Assembly (NCBI RefSeq): GCF_027594425.1
Contig: NZ_CP115159.1
Span: 2,407,001 to 2,471,000 of the forward strand
DNA length: 64,000 bases
Origin: Zunongwangia sp. HGR-M22
GTDB lineage: Bacteria > Bacteroidota > Bacteroidia > Flavobacteriales > Flavobacteriaceae
Reading direction: 5' to 3'
Shown: in pieces, positions 1-7,821 of the stretch
Position numbering within the stretch: the first letter of the stretch is position 1
Layout of the letters: each line of letters starts with the position of its first letter
Translations under genes and position numbers: made by a program
Notes under the pieces: generated by a model
What the model saw: the letters and a program-made list of their open reading frames with translations, nothing else
The model's database searches: none
What the model was told of the DNA's origin: nothing

Positions 1-62
1 CGAACAATTTTCGATAGGCCGGCTTTTAAGTATATAGAAAATTCACTTTAATCGTTTTCAAC

Positions 63-90
63 ATTTAGCATTCAAAATAAACCCTGATTC
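63..90. repeat. dispersed intergenic repeat R1, copy A
   Basis: A 28-bp core (atttagcattcaaaataaa, then ccctgattc) lies downstream of the hisA stop. The same core, with one or two changes, recurs at 4860-4887 and 6618-6645, downstream of hisD and hisG. A second short shared string (cgataggcc, about 11-19) recurs near 6567. The rest of 1-147 is AT-rich spacer with no gene that I can see. Confidence 0.7.
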
Positions 91-147
91 TTGGTTCACT
101 TATTTTCATTACCAAATTAGCACATCATCGCATTATCAAATTATTCT

Positions 148-879
148 CTATTGTCCGTCATTTAGAATATAGTTTTCTAATTGCTTTAAGCTGATTCTTC
201 CTTCATAAATCGCTTTACCAATAATAGTCCCTTCACAACCTAAATCAGAAAGTTCTAATAATTCATCGAATTTCGATATTCCTCCAGAAGCAGTTAGATT
301 GATTTCAGGATTTTCGGATAAAATACGATCGTAAAGATCGAAAGCAGGTCCTTGCAACATTCCGTCTTTAGAAATATCGGTACAAATCACATACTTTACT
401 CCCTCTTTTTGATATTCAGCAATAAACGGAATCAATTCTTTATCTGACTCTTCCTGCCAACCGCTAACGGCTACTTTTTCGTTATTGGCATCAGCACCTA
501 AAATGATCTTTTGTGAACCAAATTTTTTCAACCAGCTTTTAAAAGTCTCCGGATCTTTTACGGCAATACTACCACCGGTAATTTGTTTTGCTCCGCATTC
601 AAAAGCGATTTCAAGATCTTTATCGGTTTTTAATCCGCCACCAAAATCAATTTTCAAATTGGTCTTTAAAGCGATCGTTTCTAAAATTTTATGGTTTACG
701 ATATGCTTCGATTTTGCACCATCAAGATCTACTAAATGAAGATACTCGATACCGTGAGCTTCAAAAGATTTTGCAACCTCGAGCGGATTTTCATTATATA
801 CTTTTTTGGTGTTATAATCACCTTTAGAAAGTCTTACACACTTTCCGTCAATTATATCTATTGCTGGTATTAAACGCAT
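148..879 (-). CDS. hisA: 1-(5-phosphoribosyl)-5-[(5-phosphoribosylamino)methylideneamino]imidazole-4-carboxamide isomerase
   Basis: HisA catalyses the ProFAR to PRFAR Amadori isomerisation, the fourth step of histidine synthesis, in the cytoplasm. The 243-residue length is normal for this TIM barrel. The two catalytic aspartates are visible: Asp8 in the N-terminal [12 protein letters not shown] segment and Asp130 in LGAD. The phosphate-binding GGG near residues 80-82 and the [12 protein letters not shown] segment near 168 are also present. It is the last his gene in the window. The hisF and hisI/E genes expected next in a flavobacterial his operon would lie beyond the left edge. It is separated from hisH by a four-helix-bundle gene that is not part of the pathway. 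Confidence 0.97.
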   Translation of the reverse strand: MRLIPAIDIIDGKCVRLSKGDYNTKKVYNENPLEVAKSFEAHGIEYLHLVDLDGAKSKHIVNHKILETIALKTNLKIDFGGGLKTDKDLEIAFECGAKQITGGSIAVKDPETFKSWLKKFGSQKIILGADANNEKVAVSGWQEESDKELIPFIAEYQKEGVKYVICTDISKDGMLQGPAFDLYDRILSENPEINLTASGGISKFDELLELSDLGCEGTIIGKAIYEGRISLKQLENYILNDGQ

Positions 880-921
880 TTAAAGTTAGAATTTAGAAGT
901 TGGAAGTTAGATTTACACATT

Positions 922-1269
922 TTATTTATTTTTTCTTGCCCTGTTTATCGAAGACACAATTATAGCTACTAATTCATTAGCTTCTGTGTGCAACTCTTTT
1001 ATTTTACTCATTTCCTTAGGATAAACTATTTGCAGTAATTCTAAAAAGTACATCGACTCATCAGCTTCCTCTTCCACAATTTTTAATTTATTTATGAAAT
1101 CTGCGTTAGATTTAGCTCTTCTGGCAGCTCTATAATTTGCACCAACAGAACTAGAACATCTAATAAGCTGCCTCACATAAGCATCGAACTCTCTATTTTT
1201 AGGTATATTGGAACACAACGACCAAACATCAATAGCAAACTTTTTAGTTCTTTCTTTTAAATCATACAT
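922..1269 (-). CDS. four-helix bundle protein (S23 / 23S-rRNA intervening-sequence family)
   Basis: This 115-residue all-helical protein has the family signature: an N-terminal YDLKERTKKFAIDVW helix, a middle segment with QLIRCSSSVGANYRAARRAKS, and a helix around EEADESMYFLELLQ. Members were first described from intervening sequences in 23S rRNA genes, and free-standing copies are common in Bacteroidota. Their role is unknown. The gene sits between hisH and hisA in the same direction, bordered on both sides by short gttagaa/ttctaactt-type repeats (about 883-913 and 1311-1331), which suggests it was inserted into the his operon. It has no link to histidine synthesis that I can see. Confidence 0.88.
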   Translation of the reverse strand: MYDLKERTKKFAIDVWSLCSNIPKNREFDAYVRQLIRCSSSVGANYRAARRAKSNADFINKLKIVEEEADESMYFLELLQIVYPKEMSKIKELHTEANELVAIIVSSINRARKNK

Positions 1270-1312
1270 GATATTTTTTGTTTTCCTAATTCAAGAATCC
1301 TATTCCGTACTT

Positions 1313-1906
1313 CTAACTTCGTAATTCTAACTTCAAAAAGTTCTCCAAAATCTTTTCTCCGGCTTTACTGCTTTTTTCCGGGTGAAATTGTACTCCGTAG
1401 AAATTATTCTTTTTTATTGCTGAAGTATATTCGACTCCGTACCGTGTAGAACAAATTGTTTCCTCACATTCTTTTACGTAAAAACTATGTACTAAATACA
1501 CATATTCTTTTTCCTTCACACCTTCAAACAGATCTGATTGTAGATCATAAATCTGATTCCATCCAATTTGAGGTACTTTAACCGTATTATCAAATTTAAC
1601 AACTTTAGCATCAAAAATCGATAATCCTGGAGTATCTCCTTCTTCACAATATTCGCACATTAATTGCATCCCAAGGCAAATGCCTAAAACCGGTTGTTTT
1701 AGCTGCGGAATTACTTTATCGAGTCCGGTTGACTTTAGCATCTTCATCGCACTACTCGCCTCTCCTACTCCAGGAAAAATCACCTTGTCTGCCGATTTAA
1801 TTTCTTCAGCATCATCTGTAAGCACAGCTTCAAATCCAAGCCTTTTTATGGCGAATTTGATACTCTGAATATTCCCTGCGCCGTAATCTATAATTGCTAT
1901 TTTCAT
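1313..1906 (-). CDS. hisH: imidazole glycerol phosphate synthase, glutaminase subunit
   Basis: HisH hydrolyses glutamine and channels ammonia to HisF for the fifth step of histidine synthesis. The 197-residue class I glutamine amidotransferase carries the nucleophile Cys77 in GICLGMQ and the catalytic His175/Glu177 in VQFHPEKS. It lies between hisB (93-bp AT-rich spacer) and the inserted four-helix-bundle gene. The ATG at 1906 starts the family's usual MKIAIIDYGAGN sequence. Its partner HisF is not in the window. Confidence 0.97.
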   Translation of the reverse strand: MKIAIIDYGAGNIQSIKFAIKRLGFEAVLTDDAEEIKSADKVIFPGVGEASSAMKMLKSTGLDKVIPQLKQPVLGICLGMQLMCEYCEEGDTPGLSIFDAKVVKFDNTVKVPQIGWNQIYDLQSDLFEGVKEKEYVYLVHSFYVKECEETICSTRYGVEYTSAIKKNNFYGVQFHPEKSSKAGEKILENFLKLELRS

Positions 1907-1999
1907 TTTTTAGTAGTTGATAATTAGTAGTTAGTATTGAGTAAAGAATAGAATTTACATACTAACTACTTTATACTCTATACCCAATTCCCAATATTA

Positions 2000-3139
2000 T
2001 TAAAGCATTCCTTTTGTTGATGGTAAAATCATTTTTTCGGTATCTCTTTTTACCGCCATTTTAATCGCTTTAGCAAAGGCCTTAAAAATGGCTTCGATTT
2101 TATGATGCTCATTAGTGCCTTCAGCTTTTACATTTAGATTGGCTTTAGCCCCATCGGTAAAGGATTTAAAGAAATGATAGAACATTTCTGTTGGCATTTT
2201 ACCTACCATTTCACGTTTAAAATCGGCTTCCCAAACTAACCAATTTCGACCACCAAAATCGATCGCTACTTGCGCTAAACAATCGTCCATTGGCAAACAA
2301 AAGCCATATCGCTCGATTCCTAATTTGTTGCCCAAAGCTTTTGTATAGATTTCGCCCAAAGCGATTGCGGTATCTTCGATCGTGTGGTGTTCATCAACTT
2401 CTAAATCGCCATTTACTTTTATCTCTAAATCCATTTGACCGTGGCGCGCGATTTGATCTAACATATGATCAAAAAATGAAATTCCTGTAGAAATTTCAGA
2501 TTTCCCGGTTCCGTCAAGATTCAGTTTGATCTGAATATCCGTTTCATTCGTTTTTCTGGCGATTTCTGCTGTACGATCTTTCAGTTTCAAAAATTCATAA
2601 ATATCCTTCCAGCTTGAAGTTTTCAGTGCAATGGTTTCTTTCAGCTTTGCAACATCATTTTTCAATTCATCGGTCGCTAAATCTTCGTGGGTATCGATAA
2701 AAATTCCTTTTCCGCCGAAATTATAAGCAAATTCAATATCCGTCATCCGATCACCAATCATAATCGAGTTTGCCATATCGTAGCTATCAGCATTCAAATA
2801 TTTACGCTCTAACAAACCTGTATTTGGCTTTCGGGTAGGTTGATTATCTTTTGCAAATGTCCGATCAATCAGAATATCACTAAATTTCACACCTTCATTC
2901 TCGAAAGTCTTCACCACAAAATTCTGTATTGGCCAGAATTGATCTTCCGGATACACCTCGGTTCCCAAACCATCTTGATTGGTCACCATTACCAATTCGT
3001 AATCTAACTCTTTGGCAATTTTCGATAAATAGAACAATGCCTCTGGATAGAACTCTAATTTCTCCAGTTTGTCTACCTGATAATCTTCGGGTTCCAGAAT
3101 AATGGTTCCATCACGATCTATAAATAAAACTTTTTGCAT
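2000..3139 (-). CDS. hisB: bifunctional histidinol-phosphatase / imidazoleglycerol-phosphate dehydratase
   Basis: This is a fused enzyme for two histidine-pathway steps. Residues 1 to about 170 form a HAD phosphatase with the catalytic DRDGT motif (Asp8, Asp10). Residues from about 190 onward form the dehydratase with its His-rich metal-binding segments ([24 protein letters not shown] and [11 protein letters not shown]). The 379-residue length matches fused HisB. In the well-studied enterobacterial enzyme a Cys/His zinc loop sits before the conserved RKP. Here the matching stretch ([11 protein letters not shown]) has no Cys or His, so the phosphatase half seems to lack that zinc site. The gene starts 5 bp after the hisC stop codon. 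Confidence 0.97.
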   Translation of the reverse strand: MQKVLFIDRDGTIILEPEDYQVDKLEKLEFYPEALFYLSKIAKELDYELVMVTNQDGLGTEVYPEDQFWPIQNFVVKTFENEGVKFSDILIDRTFAKDNQPTRKPNTGLLERKYLNADSYDMANSIMIGDRMTDIEFAYNFGGKGIFIDTHEDLATDELKNDVAKLKETIALKTSSWKDIYEFLKLKDRTAEIARKTNETDIQIKLNLDGTGKSEISTGISFFDHMLDQIARHGQMDLEIKVNGDLEVDEHHTIEDTAIALGEIYTKALGNKLGIERYGFCLPMDDCLAQVAIDFGGRNWLVWEADFKREMVGKMPTEMFYHFFKSFTDGAKANLNVKAEGTNEHHKIEAIFKAFAKAIKMAVKRDTEKMILPSTKGML

Positions 3140-3144
3140 TTCGG

Positions 3145-4194
3145 TTAATTTAAGCTTTTTAAAGCAGCGATTAATTTTTGATTTTCTTCAGTGGTTCCTA
3201 CGGTTAAACGCAGTGTATTTTCGCAAAGCGGTTGTGTGGTTCTATTTCTAATTACAATGCCTTTTTCAATCAATTGATCGTATCTGTCTGAAGCATTATC
3301 CACTTTAACTAGGATAAAATTCGCATCTGAAGGGTATATTTTTTCGACATAAGAAACTTCCAGCAACACTTTAAATAACTCTTCTCTACCCTTCAGAATA
3401 TCAGTAACTTCGCTGCGCACACCATCAACATCCAGAATGCGGTTTAAAGCGCGTTGTTGCGTTAATTGGTTTACGTTATATGGTGGCTTAATTTTCTTTA
3501 AAATCTCGATAATTTCTTCGGAAGTGCAGCAAATACCTAAACGAATTCCTGCCATCCCGTAAGCTTTAGAAAGGGTTTGTGTAATCACTAAATTCGGATA
3601 CTGCTGAAGCCTGTTTAACCAGCTTTCTTTTCCTGAAAAATCAATATAAGCCTCGTCAATAATTACGAGTCCGTTAAACTTTTGAAGCAACTCTTCTACT
3701 TTTTCTTCTGAAAAGGTGTTCCCCGTTGGATTGTTAGGCGAACAAAGGAAAAGCAATTTAGAATTATCATCAGATTTATCTAATATCGCTGAAACCTGAG
3801 GCTCAAAATCTTGCGAAAGTAACACTTCCCTATTTTCGATATTGTTAATTTCTGAAAGCACTTTGTACATTCCGTAGGTTGGCGGGAGCGTAATCACATT
3901 GTCTTTTGCCGGTTCACAAAACGCCCTAAACAATAAATCCAACACCTCATCACTACCATTTCCCAACAGAATTTGCTCTGGTTGGATTCCTTTAATTTTT
4001 GCCAATTCATTCTTTACATTTCGCTGATGTGGATCAGGGTAACGATTTACATCGGTTTGATAAGGATTTTCGTTGGCATCCAAAAAAACCATCTCGGTTC
4101 CTGTAGCTTTATATTCATCGCGTGCGGAAGAATAGGGTTTTAATTTCTTCACGTTCTCACGAACTAGGTTTTGTATGTTAACTGTAGTTGGCAT
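3145..4194 (-). CDS. hisC: histidinol-phosphate aminotransferase
   Basis: HisC is a PLP-dependent class I/II aminotransferase that converts imidazole-acetol phosphate and glutamate to histidinol phosphate. The length (349) is typical. The PLP lysine is Lys210 in [14 protein letters not shown], and the cofactor-binding SPNNPTGN (about 152-159) and IIDEAYIDF (about 178-186) motifs are intact. It is tightly coupled to hisB (5-bp gap) but separated from hisD upstream by more than 760 bp of repeats and a dead gene. Transcription must therefore cross that spacer, or hisC-hisA have an unseen promoter of their own. Confidence 0.97.
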   Translation of the reverse strand: MPTTVNIQNLVRENVKKLKPYSSARDEYKATGTEMVFLDANENPYQTDVNRYPDPHQRNVKNELAKIKGIQPEQILLGNGSDEVLDLLFRAFCEPAKDNVITLPPTYGMYKVLSEINNIENREVLLSQDFEPQVSAILDKSDDNSKLLFLCSPNNPTGNTFSEEKVEELLQKFNGLVIIDEAYIDFSGKESWLNRLQQYPNLVITQTLSKAYGMAGIRLGICCTSEEIIEILKKIKPPYNVNQLTQQRALNRILDVDGVRSEVTDILKGREELFKVLLEVSYVEKIYPSDANFILVKVDNASDRYDQLIEKGIVIRNRTTQPLCENTLRLTVGTTEENQKLIAALKSLN

Positions 4195-4255
4195 TTTTAT
4201 TTTTTTGCTTTCAGCTGTTGGTTTTTAACTTTCAGATATTTTATTTAAGTATTGA

Positions 4256-4420
4256 TCATTTCGGACTTGATCTGTAATCGCATCATTTTTGAATTCAACT
4301 AGATGAAATGCTGAATCAATTTCAACATGACAAGTGCTCTTCGTCATCCCGGACTCGATCCGGGATCTCATCGCCATTTTTCCTCACTTAAATGAAATGC
4401 TGAGACAAGTTCAGCATGAC
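4256..4420. repeat. cluster of short palindromic intergenic repeats (left block)
   Basis: Two hairpin-forming units alternate here. One reads gctgaatcaagttcagc (copies at about 4308-4331 and 4397-4420). The other reads cccggactcgatccggg (4342-4371, with a decayed copy at 4256-4284). The same two units recur at 4768-4834, on the other side of the GIY-YIG remnant. They resemble dispersed palindromic elements found between genes in many genomes. No transposase is present. Confidence 0.7.
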
Positions 4421-4435
4421 TACTAGTTTTTAAAA

Positions 4436-4714
4436 TTAATATTCTAAAGTTTCAAATTTTGGATTTAAAGATTTAATCAAATCTAACTTCCATTGCTTTT
4501 TCCAATTCTTAAGTTGCTTTTCTCTTGTTATTGCTTGTTCAATTTCTAAAAATTCTTCAAAATAGATCAAATCCGTAATTTAATATTTAGAAGTAAATTT
4601 ACTTCCATTTCCATTGTGATGTTCTGCTATTCTCTTTCTTAAGTCATTTGTAATACCAGTATAAAAAACCGTGCGGTATTTATTAGTTACTATGTAAACA
4701 AATGAACTTTACAT
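4436..4714 (-). pseudogene. decayed GIY-YIG nuclease-family gene
   Basis: Read on the minus strand, one frame gives a small GIY-YIG domain protein of about 90 residues. The GIY/YIG equivalents are VYIVTNKYRTVFYTG, followed by ITNDLRKRIAEHHNG, a SKFTSKY segment, then YFEEFLEIEQAITREKQLKNW and a Lys/Trp-rich tail. Two in-frame TAA codons break it: one directly after the ATG (4709-4711) and one after the SKY motif (4580-4582). Both could come from single changes of a Lys or Asn codon. The short UvrC-like GIY-YIG family is common in Bacteroidota and often sits between genes. This copy should not make protein. Confidence 0.82.
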
Positions 4715-4767
4715 TTTAGTTTAAATTTCACTCAATGATCTCTTTAATTTGACCTTACAAGCCGAGT

Positions 4768-4834
4768 GAGATGCTGAATCAAGTTCAGCATGACGACCAC
4801 TTTTCTTCATCTCGGACTCGATCCGGTATCTCAT
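4768..4834. repeat. palindromic intergenic repeats (right block)
   Basis: This block repeats the two units of the left block: gctgaatcaagttcagc (4768-4794) and tctcggactcgatccggt (4808-4834), in the same orientation. Together the blocks bracket the dead GIY-YIG gene in the hisD-hisC spacer. Confidence 0.7.
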
Positions 4835-4859
4835 CTCATTTTTCCAATCAAAATTCAAC

Positions 4860-4887
4860 ATTTAGCATTCAAAATAAATCCTGATTC
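4860..4887. repeat. dispersed intergenic repeat R1, copy B
   Basis: This is the second copy of the R1 core, 69 bp beyond the hisD stop. It is followed by ttctaaaagcgaagcgatctaaa-type sequence that also has a counterpart after copy C, so the shared unit is longer than the core. Confidence 0.7.
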
Positions 4888-4956
4888 CAAGCTCTTGTTT
4901 CTCTTATCTATTTTCTAAATTCTAAAAGCGAAGCGATCTAAAATCTAATTAGCATA

Positions 4957-6240
4957 TTAACTCAAATCTTTCAATCGTAAGGTCACTGCGTTTTTATGCG
5001 CCTGTAATCCTTCGGCTTCGGCCATTAACTCGATCGCAGGACCAATGCTTTTAATTCCTTCTTCAGAAATTTGCTGAAACGTCATACTCTTCATAAAACT
5101 ATCCAGATTTACGCCGCTATATTGCTTTGCGTAGCCATTTGTAGGTAACGTATGATTGGTTCCTGAAGCATAATCGCCAGCACTTTCAGGAGTGTAATTC
5201 CCTATAAAAACAGAACCGGCGTTAATGATTCCTTCAGTATAAAATTCGTTATTTTCAGTTGAAATTATAAAATGCTCCGGGCCGTACTCGTTAATTAAAT
5301 CTAAGGCAATGTCATCATTTTCAACATAAATCAACTTTGAATTATCGATCGCTTTTTTTGCTATTTCTTTTCTTGGTAATTCGTTAAGTTGATTTTCAAC
5401 CGCTAATTCTACTTCATCCAAAAATGTTTTTGAAGTCGAAACTAAGATCACCTGGCTATCAGCACCGTGTTCTGCCTGACTTAATAAATCGGAAGCTACG
5501 TATGCTGGATTTGCCGAATCATCTGCGACAACCAGCAACTCTGATGGACCTGCCGGCATATCGATCGAAACATTATGGCGCGTAGCTAACTGCTTTGCGA
5601 CAGTTACAAATTGATTTCCGGGACCAAAAATTTTGTATACTTTAGGCACGGTTTCAGTTCCGAAAGTCAATGCAGCAATCGCCTGAATCCCACCAATCTT
5701 ATTGATTTTTGTTACACCGCATAAATTTGCCGTGTATAAAATTGCTGGATGAACTTTTCCTTCTTTATTTGGTGGCGTACAAAGCACGATTTCTTTACAG
5801 CCTGCAATAGCTGCCGGTACCGCCAACATTAATATTGTAGAAAATAAAGGGGCACTTCCACCCGGAATATATAATCCGATCTTTTGAATAGGTCTTTTTT
5901 CTTGCCAGCATTTTACACCGCTAGTGGTCTCTACTTCAACTTTATCGGTTTTCTGTGCAACATGGAATTTCTCGATATTCTTTTTTGCTAAAAGAATAGC
6001 AGATTTCAATTCTTCTGAAATTTCAGCTTCAGCTGCTTTAATTTCTTCTGAAGTTGCCAGAGTATTGTCCAACTTGATGCCATCAAACATATCGGTATAT
6101 TTGGCTACTGCAGTATCTCCTTTAGCTTTTACTTCAGCAAAAATTTGGTTCACCGTATCTTCAATATCGTCTACTGTTTTTGTTGGCCGTTTTAAAACAG
6201 CATCCCATTCTGATTTTGAAGGATTATATATTTTATTCAT
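4957..6240 (-). CDS. hisD: histidinol dehydrogenase
   Basis: HisD performs the last two NAD-dependent oxidations, from histidinol to histidine, with zinc as cofactor. The 427-residue protein has the family hallmarks: YIPGGSAPLFSTILMLAVPA, the GPGNQFVTVAKQ segment, PAGPSELLV, QAEHGADSQVIL, and the catalytic Glu-His in EYGPEHF. The C-terminal GTNHTLPTNG and SGVNLDSFMK motifs are present. It follows hisG after a 467-bp repeat-rich spacer and precedes hisC after a 762-bp one. Confidence 0.97.
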   Translation of the reverse strand: MNKIYNPSKSEWDAVLKRPTKTVDDIEDTVNQIFAEVKAKGDTAVAKYTDMFDGIKLDNTLATSEEIKAAEAEISEELKSAILLAKKNIEKFHVAQKTDKVEVETTSGVKCWQEKRPIQKIGLYIPGGSAPLFSTILMLAVPAAIAGCKEIVLCTPPNKEGKVHPAILYTANLCGVTKINKIGGIQAIAALTFGTETVPKVYKIFGPGNQFVTVAKQLATRHNVSIDMPAGPSELLVVADDSANPAYVASDLLSQAEHGADSQVILVSTSKTFLDEVELAVENQLNELPRKEIAKKAIDNSKLIYVENDDIALDLINEYGPEHFIISTENNEFYTEGIINAGSVFIGNYTPESAGDYASGTNHTLPTNGYAKQYSGVNLDSFMKSMTFQQISEEGIKSIGPAIELMAEAEGLQAHKNAVTLRLKDLS

Positions 6241-6311
6241 TTCTTTAAGTTTACAGTTTGGATGGTTGTAAGCAATTAGTTTTCAGCTTTTAATTAATGA
6301 TTCTATTTCTC

Positions 6312-6590
6312 CGCTGTCATTTCGAAAATAGTGAAACGAAGTCGAGAAATCTCATCATAAATAATTCTCTATTTCAAATTTAGAATCTAATATTTTATTT
6401 CATTTTCTGACTCTTTCTTTTTTCCATTGCCGAAAAAAGAAACAAAAAAGTCTAGGCTTACGAAACTTGATTTAAATTCTTCATTCTGAAGCTAAATTTT
6501 AGGAACTCGCTACGCTCAAACAGCCTAAAATTTCAACACTTCCTCATTTCGAATTTTACTATCAACTTTCGATAGGCCAATTTTCAAATT
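6312..6590. repeat. repeat-rich hisG-hisD spacer
   Basis: The 467-bp spacer between hisG and hisD (6241-6707) has no gene. I see a gtcatttcgaaaatagtgaaacgaa...gagaaatctcat element (about 6318-6358) of a type dispersed in flavobacterial genomes. A second element (about 6410-6560) is marked by ttccattgccgaaaaaagaaac and by gaactcgctacgctcaaac. A cgataggcc string (about 6567) also occurs at the left edge of the window. That the first two are dispersed is from general recognition; only the third is repeated inside this window. Confidence 0.5.
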
Positions 6591-6617
6591 TCAAATAACA
6601 ATAATCAACTAATTAGT

Positions 6618-6645
6618 ATTTAGCATTCAAAATAAATCCAGATTC
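6618..6645. repeat. dispersed intergenic repeat R1, copy C
   Basis: This is the third copy of the R1 core, 62 bp beyond the hisG stop. It is followed by ttctaacttctaacttctaaag and a gcaaagcggtc string that parallels the gcgaagcgatc string after copy B. Confidence 0.7.
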
Positions 6646-6707
6646 TTGTTTCTTTATTCTATATTCTAACTTCTAACTTCTAAAGCAAAGCGGTCAAATA
6701 TCTAAAT

Positions 6708-7571
6708 TTACAAAACCATTTTTTCGATCGGCACTACAAGTAATCCCTCTGCTCCCAGTCGTTTTAATTCGTCTATTACCTCCCAAAAACGCTCTTCGTT
6801 AATTACGGTGTGGATGGAGCTCCATCCTTCTTCTGCTAATGGCAGAACGGTAGGAGAACGCATTCCCGGTAAAAGTCTAATAATATCATCTAACTTGTCA
6901 TTCGGTGCATTAAGTAATATATATTTTGAAGTGCGTGCGTTTAAAACCGACTTCAACCTAAATTGTAACTGATCTAAAATCTGCTGACGTTCTTTAGAAA
7001 TCTTTGGTGAAATGGCCAAAATCGCCTCACTCTTCAACATTACTTCGGCCTCCTTCAGATTGTTTTTAAAAAGCGTACTTCCGCTGGAAACAATATCGCA
7101 AATCGCATCGGCCAAGCCAATATTCGGCGCAATTTCAACAGAACCATTAATAATATGAAGATCTGCAGTAATTCCTTTTTCAGCTAAATACTCTTTAACC
7201 GTATTTGGATAACTGGTGGCTATTTTCTTTCCTTCCAGATCCTCTATTCCGTTATACTTTACAGATTTTGGAACGGCCAAAGAAACGCGGCATTTAGAGA
7301 ATCCTAATTTTTCACCTCGAATAATATCTTGTCCTTTCTCTACCAACACGTTTTCACCAAGAATAGCTACATCTACCACGCCATCTCTTAAATACTGTGG
7401 GATGTCCCCATTTCTTAGATATAGAACATCTACCGGAAAATTACGAGCCGAAGCTTTTAACTGCTCTTTTCCATTATCTATTGAAATCCCTGCGTCTTTT
7501 AAAATCTTAAGAGAATCTTCGTTTAGGCGGCCAGATTTTTGAATTGCAATTCTTAGTTTTTCTTTTTTCAT
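6708..7571 (-). CDS. hisG: ATP phosphoribosyltransferase (long form)
   Basis: HisG commits ATP and PRPP to histidine synthesis and is normally feedback-inhibited by histidine. At 287 residues it is the long form, with a C-terminal ACT-like regulatory domain (about 210-287, including LLPGMRSPTVLPLAEEGW) and no need for HisZ. The N-terminal LRIAIQKSGRLNEDS and the PRPP-binding region near DIVSSGSTL fit the family. The open frame extends one codon further to a GTG at 7574, but the ATG at 7571 is the better start. It is the first structural gene of the operon, 123 bp after the leader-peptide stop codon. Confidence 0.95.
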   Translation of the reverse strand: MKKEKLRIAIQKSGRLNEDSLKILKDAGISIDNGKEQLKASARNFPVDVLYLRNGDIPQYLRDGVVDVAILGENVLVEKGQDIIRGEKLGFSKCRVSLAVPKSVKYNGIEDLEGKKIATSYPNTVKEYLAEKGITADLHIINGSVEIAPNIGLADAICDIVSSGSTLFKNNLKEAEVMLKSEAILAISPKISKERQQILDQLQFRLKSVLNARTSKYILLNAPNDKLDDIIRLLPGMRSPTVLPLAEEGWSSIHTVINEERFWEVIDELKRLGAEGLLVVPIEKMVL

Positions 7572-7630
7572 CACAAAAGCATTTTATTTTTAGTGCTTAG
7601 TTTAATTTCAGTTGTCAAATTTGAACAAAT

Positions 7631-7662
7631 AAAAAACCCGTTTGAGTAGCTCAAACGGGTTT
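7631..7662 (-). terminator. his operon attenuator terminator
   Basis: A perfect 13-bp stem (AAACCCGTTTGAG / CTCAAACGGGTTT, 3-nt loop, arms 7650-7662 and 7634-7646) is followed on the minus strand by a run of six U residues. It lies between the His-rich leader peptide and hisG. A strong intrinsic terminator placed in front of an operon's first gene marks it as an attenuator. Confidence 0.9.
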
Positions 7663-7709
7663 CTAAATATGCTTAACATTACCACATATCAAATTTACCT
7701 CGCCTGAGC
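7649..7709 (-). promoter_or_regulatory. predicted antiterminator pairing of the his leader
   Basis: On the minus strand GCUCAGGCG (7709-7701, inside the last leader codons) can form nine contiguous pairs, two of them G-U, with CGUUUGAGC (7657-7649), which is the 5' arm of the terminator. A ribosome stalled on the His codons (7736-7722) would leave 7709-7701 free and allow this pairing. A ribosome that reaches the stop codon (7695-7697) would cover it, so the terminator forms. The pairing is read by eye; no energy calculation was done. Confidence 0.7.
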
Positions 7710-7754
7710 GCAGTAGTAAATATGATGATGGTGATGTAATTGTATCGTTCTCAT
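7695..7754 (-). CDS. hisL: his operon leader peptide (19 residues, five consecutive His)
   Basis: This short minus-strand frame encodes MRTIQLHHHHHIYYCAQAR and ends in TAA. The five adjacent histidine codons (CAT CAC CAT CAT CAT, 7736-7722) lie upstream of a strong terminator and of hisG. That is the architecture of histidine leader peptides in enteric bacteria, where ribosome stalling on His codons senses charged tRNA-His. The peptide itself is presumably discarded. A promoter-like element lies just upstream of the ATG, so the mRNA leader before the start codon would be very short. Confidence 0.88.
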   Translation of the reverse strand: MRTIQLHHHHHIYYCAQAR

Positions 7755-7762
7755 TATGGAAG

Positions 7763-7792
7763 CAAATCTAAGTATTAATTTTAAAATTCAAA
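7763..7792 (-). promoter_or_regulatory. predicted his operon promoter
   Basis: The minus strand reads TTTG (7792-7789), 18 nt, then TAGATTTG (7770-7763), a full match to the Bacteroidota -7 consensus TAnnTTTG with near-ideal spacing to the -33 TTTG. The implied start site is only a few bases before the leader-peptide ATG at 7754. Confidence 0.7.
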
Positions 7793-7821
7793 ATCAGAAT
7801 TTAAAATTTCTAAGATAATTT

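Noticed and set aside
1907-1999. AT-rich tagtagtt/aactacta-type sequence between hisB and hisH
   Set aside because: It has partial self-complementarity, but no T run, no frame and no match elsewhere strong enough to call a repeat.
5924-6271. 115-codon plus-strand frame opposite the 5' end of hisD
   Set aside because: It is antisense to a well-supported gene and its Ser-rich composition is that of a mirror frame.
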